A stretch of 64,000 nucleotides of DNA, from NCBI RefSeq assembly GCF_001936575.1, contig NZ_MSMP01000007.1:124001-188000 (forward strand). Reading direction: 5' to 3'. The notes under the pieces were generated by a model that saw only the letters and a list, made by a program, of their open reading frames with translations, was not told where the DNA came from and did not search any database. Position 1 is the stretch's first letter, and every line of letters begins with the position of its first letter. Made by a program: the position numbers and the translations under genes. Below, one piece after another: positions 1-8,153 of this stretch. Origin of the DNA: Tenacibaculum agarivorans. Its GTDB lineage: Bacteria; Bacteroidota; Bacteroidia; Flavobacteriales; Flavobacteriaceae.

Positions 1-950
1 TCATTATATCGATCAGTATTCGAGAGTTCTTCCACTTCACTAGGTAATTCTTTTTCTTGAATTTTCTTTATGTACAATGCATTATTTGCAATATTCCAAC
101 TGCGTTCTTTTCCATTGAATGAATGAGCTGAAGGCCCTATGCCTATATATTTTTTACCTTGCCAATATGCAGAATTATTTTTACTGAAATATCCTTCTTT
201 TCCAAAATTGGACAATTCATAGTGCACAAAACCTGCTTTATCTAATTCTTCTACTAAAATTAAAAATTGCTGTTGTGCAACTTCATCATTTACATTATCA
301 ATAACTCCTTTTTGAATAAAACTTTCTAAAGCTGTTTTAGGTTCAACAGTTAAAGCATAACTCGAAATGTGTGGAACTCCAAAAGATAACGCTGTGCTAA
401 TATTTTCTCTCCATTCTTCATGGGTTGTATTAGGAATACCATAAATAAGATCTATAGATATATTTTCGAACTGATCAACTGCAAGAGACAAACACTTTTT
501 TGCTTCTTCTGCATTATGTGCTCTATTCATTAGTTTTAAATCCTTTTCAAAAAAAGATTGAATTCCAATACTTAACCGATTTACTAGCGATTTTGCTATT
601 TCAGCTATTCGCTCTTCAGTTAAATCATCCGGATTCGCTTCTAAAGTAATTTCGGGTTCATCAATCACATTATAATGTTGATATACTGCATCTATTATCG
701 TTTCTATTTCTGATTGATTTAACACACTTGGTGTACCTCCACCAAAATAGATAGTTGCTACTGTATCTGAAACAAACTCTTGCTTTCTTAGTTCAATTTC
801 AGTAAGTAATGCTTGAATCATTTCTTCTTTTCGTTTTAAAGAAGTAGAGAAATGGAAGTCGCAATAGTAACATGCTTGTTTGCAAAATGGAATATGAATA
901 TAAATACCAGACACTAATGAATCAATTTGAAAATTTGAAAATATAGCCAT
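1..950 (-). CDS. hemW: Radical SAM heme chaperone HemW (partial, C-terminus beyond window)
   Basis: HemW is a radical SAM protein related to coproporphyrinogen III dehydrogenase and thought to deliver heme to respiratory proteins. The frame is open from an ATG at 950 to the window edge, giving about 316 residues of a family that is usually about 375-380 long, so the C-terminus is missing. The N-terminal core reads GIYIHIPFCKQACYYCDF, which holds the CxxxCxxC cluster motif of radical SAM enzymes plus the extra cysteine-region residues typical of the HemN/HemW group. It lies 23 bp downstream of ruvC on the same strand, so the two are probably cotranscribed. The distinction from true HemN rests on the short N-terminus and on family resemblance. 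Confidence 0.9.
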   Translation of the reverse strand, partial: MAIFSNFQIDSLVSGIYIHIPFCKQACYYCDFHFSTSLKRKEEMIQALLTEIELRKQEFVSDTVATIYFGGGTPSVLNQSEIETIIDAVYQHYNVIDEPEITLEANPDDLTEERIAEIAKSLVNRLSIGIQSFFEKDLKLMNRAHNAEEAKKCLSLAVDQFENISIDLIYGIPNTTHEEWRENISTALSFGVPHISSYALTVEPKTALESFIQKGVIDNVNDEVAQQQFLILVEELDKAGFVHYELSNFGKEGYFSKNNSAYWQGKKYIGIGPSAHSFNGKERSWNIANNALYIKKIQEKELPSEVEELSNTDRYN

Positions 951-973
951 TGTTACATTTTCAAATTGTTTAA

Positions 974-1525
974 TTATTTAATTTTCGAAGGATTTTGCTT
1001 TACAAATGCTGCCCAACCTGAATAGTTCTTTCCTCCTACTTTTACCCCTGAGTTATAAAAATGACATACTGCTGCCGCCAATCCATCAGTTGCATCTAAG
1101 TTCTTAGGTAATTCTTTTAAGTTCAGTAATGATTTTAACATTAAAGCTACTTGTTCTTTACTCGCTTTACCATTACCTGTTATGGCCATTTTTATTTTTA
1201 ATGGTGCATATTCTGTTACTGGAATTTCTCTTGATAGTCCAGCAGCCATAGCTACTCCTTGCGCACGACCTAGTTTTAGCATCGATTGCACATTTTTACC
1301 AAAAAACGGTGCTTCTAGCGCAATTTCATCAGGTTTATAGGTTTCAATAAGTTGAATGGTACGTTCAAAAATGAGTTTTAGTTTCAGATAATGATCATCG
1401 TACTTTTTCAGAATCAATTCGTTCATCTGTACAAACTCCATTTTCTTTCCTACTACTTTGATGATCCCAAACCCCATAATAGAGGTTCCTGGATCTATAC
1501 CCAATATGATTTTTTCTGTCTTCAA
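974..1525 (-). CDS. ruvC: Crossover junction endodeoxyribonuclease RuvC
   Basis: RuvC is the Holliday-junction resolvase that cuts recombination intermediates, working with RuvAB in the cytoplasm. The 183-residue protein is the normal length. The four acidic catalytic residues can be placed: D11 in GIDPGT, E71 in ALEAPFFGKN, and D144 and D147 in LDATDGLA. The start is a TTG at 1525, since the protein begins KTEKIILGIDPGT as in relatives and there is no closer ATG. It precedes hemW on the same strand. ruvAB are not in the window. Confidence 0.95.
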   Translation of the reverse strand: MKTEKIILGIDPGTSIMGFGIIKVVGKKMEFVQMNELILKKYDDHYLKLKLIFERTIQLIETYKPDEIALEAPFFGKNVQSMLKLGRAQGVAMAAGLSREIPVTEYAPLKIKMAITGNGKASKEQVALMLKSLLNLKELPKNLDATDGLAAAVCHFYNSGVKVGGKNYSGWAAFVKQNPSKIK

Positions 1526-1580
1526 ATATTCAAGCTTTCTACCAATACAAAACTAATCAATTCTTTTGGGTTCATAAAGT

Positions 1581-1604
1581 GATTTCGACAAGCTCAATCA
1601 CCAG
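1581..1604. repeat. REP-like palindromic repeat, copy 1
   Basis: The unit reads gatttcgacaagctcaatc followed by accag. GTGATT at its left edge pairs with AATCAC at its right edge. It matches the copy at 1791-1814 at 23 of 24 positions, with a fixed offset of 210 bp. A looser copy lies at 10049-10073. Confidence 0.7.
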
Positions 1605-1785
1605 ATTTCGAAAGGCTCAAGCATCAGAGTCAATAAAATCAAGCACAAAACTCAACAAACTCTAGTATAAGACGCAACAGGCTTAAGCAACACTTTTTGC
1701 AAAGCTCAATTATCTAAAGAGAAGCATCAACAACAGGGATTCCTCTTTAATAACACCTTGTCTAATAAACCTAAAAATTATTTTT

Positions 1786-1814
1786 CTGGTGATTTCGGCA
1801 AGCTCAATCACCAG
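1786..1814. repeat. REP-like palindromic repeat, copy 2 (hairpin after the secreted-protein gene)
   Basis: CTGGTGATT and AATCACCAG form perfect 9-bp arms around an 11-base loop that contains the repeat core. The element lies 19 bp beyond the stop codon of the minus-strand gene at 1833-3452, so besides being a dispersed repeat it could act as its transcript-end hairpin. Confidence 0.7.
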
Positions 1815-1832
1815 AAAAATCTCTTTATAATT

Positions 1833-3452
1833 TTAATTTGTTTTTAAAATCTTTTTCACATATACTTCGTTTGTGCTACTTTTTAAACGAATGATATATG
1901 TTCCCTTCTTTATTTTTTGGTGTAAAGGTATAGTCAATTGTTCTTCTGTTCCGTCAATAGCTTCTTGATAGATTAATCTCCCTGAAAAATCGAAAATTGA
2001 AATCTCATTGATTTGCATTTCATCTTCATAATTCAATTGCAATACATTTTCAGTACTTAGAGTTGTAGTATACGTATCTTTTCCTAAAATAGGATCTATA
2101 GTATTAGCTGTTTGCCTTGATGCAACTTGATTACTTTCATACAAACGCACATTTTTAAATGTACTATTTCCATTTCCAGAATCATTATCATTGACCAATA
2201 CTAAATGCATTGCACTCCCTGTATAACGCTGTCCTACAGGAATTGTGTATTTCACAAAATTTCCACTACCGTTATAATTATCATAAGTTCTAATTCCCCA
2301 ATTTTGTGTTCCATATACTTTAAAAATACGATTACTACTCAAACCATTATCGGCATCAAATCCAATTCCCTGAATTTCACTTTCATTGGTACTTCTGTAT
2401 TCAAACTCTACCACAGTATTGGGTGTAATTCTAAAAGTTTCTGCAGTTCTTTTCCAAGTATTTTGAGACATTTGAAGATTTGAACCTCCATTGGCTATAC
2501 TAAAATTATTACTCCTATTTTGATTGGAATACGATTCTAAAGTAACATTATTAAAATTGATGACAACTTCTGTTGGTGGATTTTGAGTAGACAATGCATT
2601 ATTGATTGCATTTGCGTATTGAGCTACTTGAGGAGAATTATCAAAATCATCATAAATCCACATAAAACCACCTGTTATTCCACATTGATCTTGCCAATTA
2701 TTCATTCTACTTTCTACTCCTGCAGGGCTTGTTCTTCCACTTCCTCCCCACAATCCTGGATACACAGGAATACCAAAATCCCAAGTACTAGAACAAGGGT
2801 TATTAAAACTTCCTCCTGCATAACACTGTAAATAGTTTCGATCGATATTATTTGGAAATTCTGCATTTACGCCCTCTACTAAAGCTTTCCAAAAATCACT
2901 TCTTCTATACGGCACAATTGCATTTTTATAGCCTAATCCTGCTAACATTTTGGTAAATGCAATAGCAGAAGGAGCATCATAAGTTACCTCATCATCATTA
3001 TTAAAAGCATCAATACCTGGAATGGCATTTTTTAGCACTAAAAAATTCTTGTACAATGTACTTTGAGGTCCTACTCCTTCCGTTTCATAGAATCTTTTTA
3101 CTGCATCAAAAGTTCCAGAACCTGCTGCACTTAAACCAAATTCCACACGTGTTATAGAAGTTGGTGCTTCTTTTAATTGTCGTACGCGATCAGGAAAATC
3201 AGGGTGTGTATTGTTTCCCACATAAACTCCATTTTGAACTAAAGGAAACTCTCCATTAAACCCTAAGTCTCCATTTTGCTCAATATGAATGGTCCAGATG
3301 ATTACCGTAGTAAATCCAGAACTCTTCAGCTCCTGTATACTATTGCTATTGTTATAAATGGGTCCCCCTCCGTATACGGCAGATTCTTGTGCTTTTACTC
3401 CTATACAAAGGCACAGTAGCATAATGCTACATAAAAGTTTACTTGTTTTCAT
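1833..3452 (-). CDS. Secreted GH18-like protein with carbohydrate-binding-like module and T9SS type A sorting domain
   Basis: The 539-residue protein has a signal peptide (about residues 1-21, ending VKAQ). Residues about 25-285 look like a TIM-barrel of the GH18 (chitinase-like) kind: the segment GIDAFNNDDE resembles the DxxDxDxE catalytic motif, and further strands include FTTVIIWTIHIEQ, QCYAGG and GGFMWIYDDFD. Residues about 295-440 form a beta-rich module like a carbohydrate-binding domain. The last 80 residues (FDFSGRLIY... GTYIIRL... KKILK) are a type IX secretion C-terminal sorting domain. It is therefore probably exported through the outer membrane and acts on an extracellular glycan. 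The substrate is unknown and the GH18 assignment is by motif only. Confidence 0.7.
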   Translation of the reverse strand: MKTSKLLCSIMLLCLCIGVKAQESAVYGGGPIYNNSNSIQELKSSGFTTVIIWTIHIEQNGDLGFNGEFPLVQNGVYVGNNTHPDFPDRVRQLKEAPTSITRVEFGLSAAGSGTFDAVKRFYETEGVGPQSTLYKNFLVLKNAIPGIDAFNNDDEVTYDAPSAIAFTKMLAGLGYKNAIVPYRRSDFWKALVEGVNAEFPNNIDRNYLQCYAGGSFNNPCSSTWDFGIPVYPGLWGGSGRTSPAGVESRMNNWQDQCGITGGFMWIYDDFDNSPQVAQYANAINNALSTQNPPTEVVINFNNVTLESYSNQNRSNNFSIANGGSNLQMSQNTWKRTAETFRITPNTVVEFEYRSTNESEIQGIGFDADNGLSSNRIFKVYGTQNWGIRTYDNYNGSGNFVKYTIPVGQRYTGSAMHLVLVNDNDSGNGNSTFKNVRLYESNQVASRQTANTIDPILGKDTYTTTLSTENVLQLNYEDEMQINEISIFDFSGRLIYQEAIDGTEEQLTIPLHQKIKKGTYIIRLKSSTNEVYVKKILKTN

Positions 3453-4210
3453 TTTTGATTATAGTTAAGGTTAATATTTGAATAAGTTATAGTAAAAAAT
3501 ACAACATGATGTTAAGTTATATTTAAGAATAAAAAGAGCTACTCTATCTGTTAATTAGTGAATAGCTATAAAAGTAGATCTCGTACCTTCTACTTTTATC
3601 TTGCAACTCCTAGCTTCCAGCTTTTCGTATTTTAAAATGGATTTTGGATAAGAAATCCTTGTCTGTTCGAGACTCTCGACAAAAATTTTGTGAAACGGCT
3701 ATAATGACATATTACTAAAAAACGGCCTATTGATACGGATTTTAAATAACAGAATATGTTATAAAGCGATTAAAAGCAGCGCTTTTGAATCTTCTTCGCA
3801 GAATAAAAATTTTATTTCGTTAAGAAATCTCGAAGCCTTGGAGAGATTTTAGAAGTGAAATTTGGTTTTTAGCATCGGCTAAAAAATTCATTGAAGAAGT
3901 GTCCTTTTTTTGGCTTGGTTTATCCTGAGCGAAGTCGAAGGTTTTTTTGGACAAGCAAAAAAATGAACAGTAAGCTTATAAAAAGTACGAATCTTTATAA
4001 CTTGGTCATATGATAGACAGAGGAGATGAAATAAAGGTTATTTGCATACTAATATAAATATTTGTTTTTCAGCTCTTAACAAAAAGATGTCAATGATAAT
4101 GATTTTTCTGATAATTAAGCTTAGTAGAAATTAAAAGTAATTTCACTCGAAGTGACACTATTACACTTAAATAAGATTTATGTAATTTTATTACAACCTA
4201 ACTTTACAAC
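3453..4210. other. Long noncoding spacer with repeat remnants
   Basis: This 758-bp gap has no ORF with believable coding character. It carries flavobacterial repeat phrases: 'cctgagcgaagtcgaagg' around 3925-3942, and the fragments 'ctcgaagccttggagagatt' and 'gattcttcttcgcag'-like text around 3790-3860, which recall decayed repeat or mobile sequence. No transposase remnant can be read. The upstream regions of both flanking divergent genes (minus 1833-3452, plus 4211-4954) lie at its edges. Confidence 0.5.
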
Positions 4211-4954
4211 ATGTCTGTTTTTGGTTTACGTACCTCAAATCCTGCTTTTCATCGTTATTTCTGGCGAAAACAAAAGGTGTATTCAAAAAGTAAAATGAGT
4301 ATTAGTGGTATCATTCTAAAGTCTTTTACCATGCTCACGTTAGTACTACTTGCTGCTGCGTATACTTGGGATCTGTTCTTTACTGGAGTAAATATTAAAT
4401 GGTATACCGCTATTGGTATGTTTGTGGCTATTTTTTGTAGCTTGTTTATTTCTTTTAAACATAGTGCTGCTAAATATTTGCTTCCTATTTATGCTATTGC
4501 CAAAGGACTTTTTTTAGGAGGAATCAGCGCTTATGCTCATAAACGATTTCCTAATTTACCTTTCCAAGCTATTGCCGTGACCATTACTACTTTCTTTGTA
4601 ATGCTGGTTTTATATAAAACCAAAATTATACGAGTAACTCGGCAATTTAGAGCTATTATCATTTCTGTTGCTACTACTATTTTTCTTTTTTATTTTATAG
4701 GTTTTGTGCTTTGGTTTTTAGACATTAATATTCCTTTTTTATGGGGTACTTCTTGGTTGGCTATAGGGTTTAATATTGTGGCAGCGATTGTGGCTTCTTT
4801 TTCTTTACTTCTTGATTTTTATTACATCGATCGACAAGTAGGACGGTATCCTAAAGAACGAGAATGGTTGGCTACATGGGGATTATTAATTACTTTAATT
4901 TGGTTGTATGTAGAAGTATTGCGCTTGATGCGAAAACTCGCGATACGGTTTTAG
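4211..4954 (+). CDS. Bax inhibitor-1/YccA family integral membrane protein
   Basis: The 247-residue protein has a short cytoplasmic N-terminus (about 37 residues) followed by seven closely spaced hydrophobic helices, the layout of the BI-1/YccA (TMBIM) family. Typical features are the segment YAIAKGLFLGGISAYAHKRFP and the acidic residues in the sixth helix region (LLLDFYYIDRQV). Bacterial members such as YetJ conduct calcium, and YccA modulates the FtsH protease. Which applies here cannot be told. The gene stands alone, convergent with the ABC exporter whose stop lies 18 bp away. Confidence 0.8.
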   Translation: MSVFGLRTSNPAFHRYFWRKQKVYSKSKMSISGIILKSFTMLTLVLLAAAYTWDLFFTGVNIKWYTAIGMFVAIFCSLFISFKHSAAKYLLPIYAIAKGLFLGGISAYAHKRFPNLPFQAIAVTITTFFVMLVLYKTKIIRVTRQFRAIIISVATTIFLFYFIGFVLWFLDINIPFLWGTSWLAIGFNIVAAIVASFSLLLDFYYIDRQVGRYPKEREWLATWGLLITLIWLYVEVLRLMRKLAIRF

Positions 4955-4971
4955 TTTTATTATTTCTTACA

Positions 4972-7173
4972 TTACTTTCCTATATTTAACTGATCTTTCA
5001 CTAAATCATAATAGAAACCTTCTTTTGTTATTAACTCCTCATGTGTTCCTTGTTCCGAAATTTCTCCTCTATTTAATACCACTATTTGATCGGCATTTTT
5101 AATAGTACTTAAACGATGAGCTATTATCACTACTGTTTTATTTTTAAAAAAAGAATTTAGTTTATTTACAATATTCTTTTCATTTTTTGTATCTAAAGCA
5201 CTTGTCGCTTCGTCAAAAAATAAAAAATCTGGATTTTTATACACAGCTCTAGCTATTAAGATACGTTGCTTTTGCCCAGTACTTAAATCTAAACCATCCA
5301 TCCCTATTTTAGTATTATAACTCAAAGGCAAACTCTCTATAAAATCTTTAATACTTGCTATCTCTACAGATTTTAATAGTCTATCTTTATGCACTTCTTC
5401 TTTTCCTAAAGCTATATTTCTAGCAATTGTATCACTAAAAATATATCCTTCTTGCATCACTACTCCACACTGTTCTCTCCATGATAGCTGAGAAATACTT
5501 TTTAAATTTATATTTCCTATTTGAATAGTACCTTTTTGGGCTTCATAAAATTTTAATAATAATTTTAGTAGTGTTGTTTTTCCACCACCACTTACTCCAA
5601 CTATGGCGGTAACTTTATTATAAGGGATCGATAGATTTAAATTATTAAAAACAGGTGATTCCATTCCTGGATATCTAAAACTTAGGTTTTGTAAATGAAT
5701 ATCTTTTTGTGGTATTTCATTATTAAAACTTGAAAAGTCTTCATCCTCTTTTTCTTTGAAATGAATCTCTGAAAGTCTATCTAAAGAAATTTTAGCATCT
5801 TGAAGCTCTCTTATAAAATTAATAAGTTGTGTAATAGGCCCATTAAGCTGTCCAACTATGTAAGAAATAGCTAACATCATTCCTATAGTTATCTGCCCTT
5901 CGATAACTAATGTAGCAGAAATAATTGTAATTAAAATATTCTTGAGCTCATTTATAAAACTTGATCCAACATTTTGATATTGTTCTAAAGCTAAGCCATC
6001 GATAGAGACTTTAAACAATCTTGCTTGTAAATATTCCCACTCCCATCTTTTTTGTTTTTCAGCATTATGCAACTTTATCTCCTGCATACCATTAATAAGC
6101 TCTATCACTTTACTTTGTTCTTTACTTATTTCAGAAAAACGTTTATAATCTAACTTTGCTCTTCTCTCCAAAAAAAGTGTAATCCATAATACATATAAAC
6201 CACTTCCTAAAAAGAAAATAAAAAATATTTTAATATTGTAGTATAATAAAATGAAACCAAAAACAATTAAATTAAAAAGCGAGAATATTACATCTAAAGA
6301 AGATGAAGTTAAAATTTTTTCAACCCTTTCGTGATCTTTAATTCTTTCTAATAAATCTCCTGTCATTCTCGTATCAAAAAAAGCAATAGGTAACTTCATT
6401 AGTTTGATGAAAAAATCAGAGATTAATGAAATATTTATTCTTGTGCTTAAATGTAATAAAATCCAAGATCTAATAACATTGATACTCAATTTACCAAAAA
6501 ACAAGAATAATTGGGCAGTTAATACTAAATATATAAAATTAACATCTTGATTTTTAATACCAACATCTATAATACTTTGCGTTAAAAAAGGAAAAATAAA
6601 TTGGATTATCGTACTAGAAATCAACCCAATAAATAGCTGAATAACAAATTCTCTATGTTTCAAGATATAAGCGTTTAAAAAACTTATCCCAAGTTTTTTA
6701 TCTTTTTTAGACTCTAAGCTATCTTTTAAAAAATCTGGTGTAGTTTCCAAAAGCATTACCACACCTTCTTCTGTAGTTTCATCTGCTGTATTTCCTATCC
6801 ATTGATTCAAAAATTCTCTCTCAGTATATTTTAATAACCCATAAGCAGGATCAGACAAATAGAAAATCCCTTTTTTAATTTTATATAATACCGTGTAATG
6901 ATTATTTTTATTATAATAAACAATACACGGTAATGGTGCTTCTAACAACCTATTCAAAGATATTTTCACTCCTAAAGTTCTAAAACCTATAGCTTCTGCT
7001 GCAGTACTTAACCCTGTTAGTGTAGTACCGTCTCTTTGAGTCTCAGATAAAATACGGATATCTTGTAAAGACATATTTTTACCATAGTACTTGGTAACAA
7101 TTCTCAAACTTGTAGGACCACAATCTTTACTATCAGGTTGTCTATAATGAGGAAATTTCTTATTTTTTTTCAT
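4972..7173 (-). CDS. Peptidase-containing ABC transporter (C39 peptidase-TMD-NBD), peptide exporter
   Basis: This is a bacteriocin-type exporter that cleaves double-glycine leaders and exports the core peptide. The N-terminal C39 peptidase (about residues 5-140) has the nucleophile in DSKDCGPTSL, the histidine in NHYTVLYK and the aspartate in LSDPAYG. The membrane domain (about 160-450) has six hydrophobic stretches. The ATPase has Walker A GVSGGGKTT, signature LSTGQKQR, Walker B FLFFDEATSALD and switch IIAHRLS. I place the start at the ATG at 7173, not the TTG at 7185. No HlyD-type membrane fusion gene is adjacent, so the envelope partner must be elsewhere. It is divergent from a 43-residue GG peptide gene, a likely substrate. 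Confidence 0.93.
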   Translation of the reverse strand: MKKNKKFPHYRQPDSKDCGPTSLRIVTKYYGKNMSLQDIRILSETQRDGTTLTGLSTAAEAIGFRTLGVKISLNRLLEAPLPCIVYYNKNNHYTVLYKIKKGIFYLSDPAYGLLKYTEREFLNQWIGNTADETTEEGVVMLLETTPDFLKDSLESKKDKKLGISFLNAYILKHREFVIQLFIGLISSTIIQFIFPFLTQSIIDVGIKNQDVNFIYLVLTAQLFLFFGKLSINVIRSWILLHLSTRINISLISDFFIKLMKLPIAFFDTRMTGDLLERIKDHERVEKILTSSSLDVIFSLFNLIVFGFILLYYNIKIFFIFFLGSGLYVLWITLFLERRAKLDYKRFSEISKEQSKVIELINGMQEIKLHNAEKQKRWEWEYLQARLFKVSIDGLALEQYQNVGSSFINELKNILITIISATLVIEGQITIGMMLAISYIVGQLNGPITQLINFIRELQDAKISLDRLSEIHFKEKEDEDFSSFNNEIPQKDIHLQNLSFRYPGMESPVFNNLNLSIPYNKVTAIVGVSGGGKTTLLKLLLKFYEAQKGTIQIGNINLKSISQLSWREQCGVVMQEGYIFSDTIARNIALGKEEVHKDRLLKSVEIASIKDFIESLPLSYNTKIGMDGLDLSTGQKQRILIARAVYKNPDFLFFDEATSALDTKNEKNIVNKLNSFFKNKTVVIIAHRLSTIKNADQIVVLNRGEISEQGTHEELITKEGFYYDLVKDQLNIGK

Positions 7174-7299
7174 ACCTTTATACAAGAATATGAAAAATTG
7201 CAGTAAAATTTATTAAAGAAAGATAATTTATCTACTTGAAAACAGAAAACATACTCGCTTTTTTTCGTAATATCATAATTATTCAAATTTTAAAGATTC

Positions 7300-7431
7300 A
7301 TGAAAAAATTTAAAAAAACAACAGAGAAAAAAGCATTAAACAACTTCAAAAAAGAGATTATCAACAAACCACAAACAATTAAAGGTGGACCGGATGGCTC
7401 TAGAGGTACAGAAATAAGCGTAGGAGGATAA
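7300..7431 (+). CDS. Small double-glycine peptide, candidate exported pheromone/RiPP precursor (43 aa)
   Basis: The frame runs ATG 7300 to TAA 7431. The first 27 residues are lysine-rich and charged (MKKFKKTTEKKALNNFKKEI then INKPQTI), followed by KGG at 28-30 and a 13-residue tail PDGSRGTEISVGG. A leader ending in GG next to a C39-peptidase exporter on the opposite strand is the classic substrate arrangement. A strong intrinsic terminator follows at once (7441-7471), which supports a separate short transcript. The tail motif SRGTxxxVxGG recurs at the C-terminus of the next gene (7598-8050). No modification enzyme is adjacent, so whether the peptide is modified is unknown. Confidence 0.7.
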   Translation: MKKFKKTTEKKALNNFKKEIINKPQTIKGGPDGSRGTEISVGG

Positions 7432-7440
7432 GATGTTTAA

Positions 7441-7471
7441 AAAAATGTTCTGTTAATTCAGAACATTTTTT
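7441..7471 (+). terminator. Intrinsic terminator after the 43-aa peptide gene
   Basis: AATGTTCTG (7444-7452) pairs with CAGAACATT (7459-7467) around a 6-base loop, with A-run before and T-run after, so it may work in both directions. Confidence 0.85.
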
Positions 7472-7472
7472 A

Positions 7473-7530
7473 ATTCCTTATATCCTCCATCTTATTCCAA
7501 AAAAATCTCTTCTTGTACTATTTTCATTTT
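7473..7530 (+). promoter_or_regulatory. Upstream block related to those at 11607 and 12457 (candidate operator/promoter)
   Basis: ATTCC occurs at 7473 and 7494, 21 bp apart. The segment TCTTATTCCA followed by AATCT and TTCT aligns with the 12481-12505 block (TCTTATTCCA, AATCT). The last TTCC lies 103 bp before the ATG of the 150-aa gene, exactly as at 12492 for the 134-aa gene. The match is weaker than between the other two copies. Confidence 0.45.
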
Positions 7531-7597
7531 TAAAACCCCTAAATAATTTGTTGTTTTGTTTTACAATCTAAAATGTTTAACTAAACACTAATTTATT

Positions 7598-8050
7598 ATG
7601 TCTATAATTACTTTACCAAATAATGTAACTCCAACAACTACACCTTACAAAGATTTACCTCAACCAGCAGCTACTGTTCATGATAAACTGGTTCCTCCAT
7701 ATAACATTACTATTAGTAAAGAAGGGGTAGCTAATTTTTCTGTAGCTGTAACAAAAGGGAATCCAGCTCCAACTACAGTACAATATATTCCTAATGACCC
7801 TAGTCAAAGTGGGTATAACATATTAAAAGTTACATGTACTTATCAGACAAATGGACCTGTAGATGGAGATAATGTAGATGTCTACACATACACTAATATA
7901 TCATTAGGAGTAACTTTTCCTACTGGTGACACGGATATATATCCACTAAGTTATGCTCCTGCACCAAATAGCGAAAGTGACACAAATGAAGACCCAGAAA
8001 CTTCTAGAGGTACTGTAGTTATTGTTAGAGGAGGAGATGGCGGCCAATAA
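7598..8050 (+). CDS. Unknown beta-rich 150-aa protein ending in SRGT...GG motif
   Basis: I do not recognise a family. The protein has no signal peptide or membrane helix, is rich in Thr, Pro, Val and Asn, and looks beta-stranded (NITISKEGVANFSVAVTKG, YTYTNISLGVTF). A linker of acidic and Ser residues (about 120-135) leads to a C-terminus reading ETSRGTVVIVRGGDGGQ. That tail resembles the tail of the 43-aa peptide upstream (GSRGTEISVGG), so the two may share a processing or recognition signal. A terminator follows at 8080-8115, and an upstream block like those of the AidA-family and 134-aa genes suggests co-regulation. Function is unknown. Confidence 0.75.
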   Translation: MSIITLPNNVTPTTTPYKDLPQPAATVHDKLVPPYNITISKEGVANFSVAVTKGNPAPTTVQYIPNDPSQSGYNILKVTCTYQTNGPVDGDNVDVYTYTNISLGVTFPTGDTDIYPLSYAPAPNSESDTNEDPETSRGTVVIVRGGDGGQ

Positions 8051-8079
8051 GTGATTAAATTCCTACCCATAAAAAGATC

Positions 8080-8115
8080 GTTCTGATACAAATAAAGTAT
8101 CAGAACATTTTTTTT
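8080..8115 (+). terminator. Intrinsic terminator after the 150-aa gene
   Basis: GTTCTGATAC (8080-8089) pairs perfectly with GTATCAGAAC (8097-8106), followed by a run of T. Confidence 0.9.
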
Positions 8116-8153
8116 AAATTTGTTGATAATCTAATTCTCTATTAGCTTATTAT

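Larger units (their letters stand above)
1526..1832. other. Noncoding spacer with REP-like repeats
   Basis: This 307-bp gap holds no convincing gene. It contains two copies of a short palindromic repeat (1581-1604 and 1786-1814) and, between them, several degraded repetitions of a phrase like 'aagctcaa' ending in imperfect copies (around 1606-1690). It looks like accumulated repeat sequence between the 3' end of the secreted protein gene and ruvC. Confidence 0.6.

Noticed and set aside
3453..4210. Decayed coding gene in the long spacer
   Set aside because: Short translated fragments exist on both strands but none extends or resembles a known protein, and repeat sequence explains the text better.
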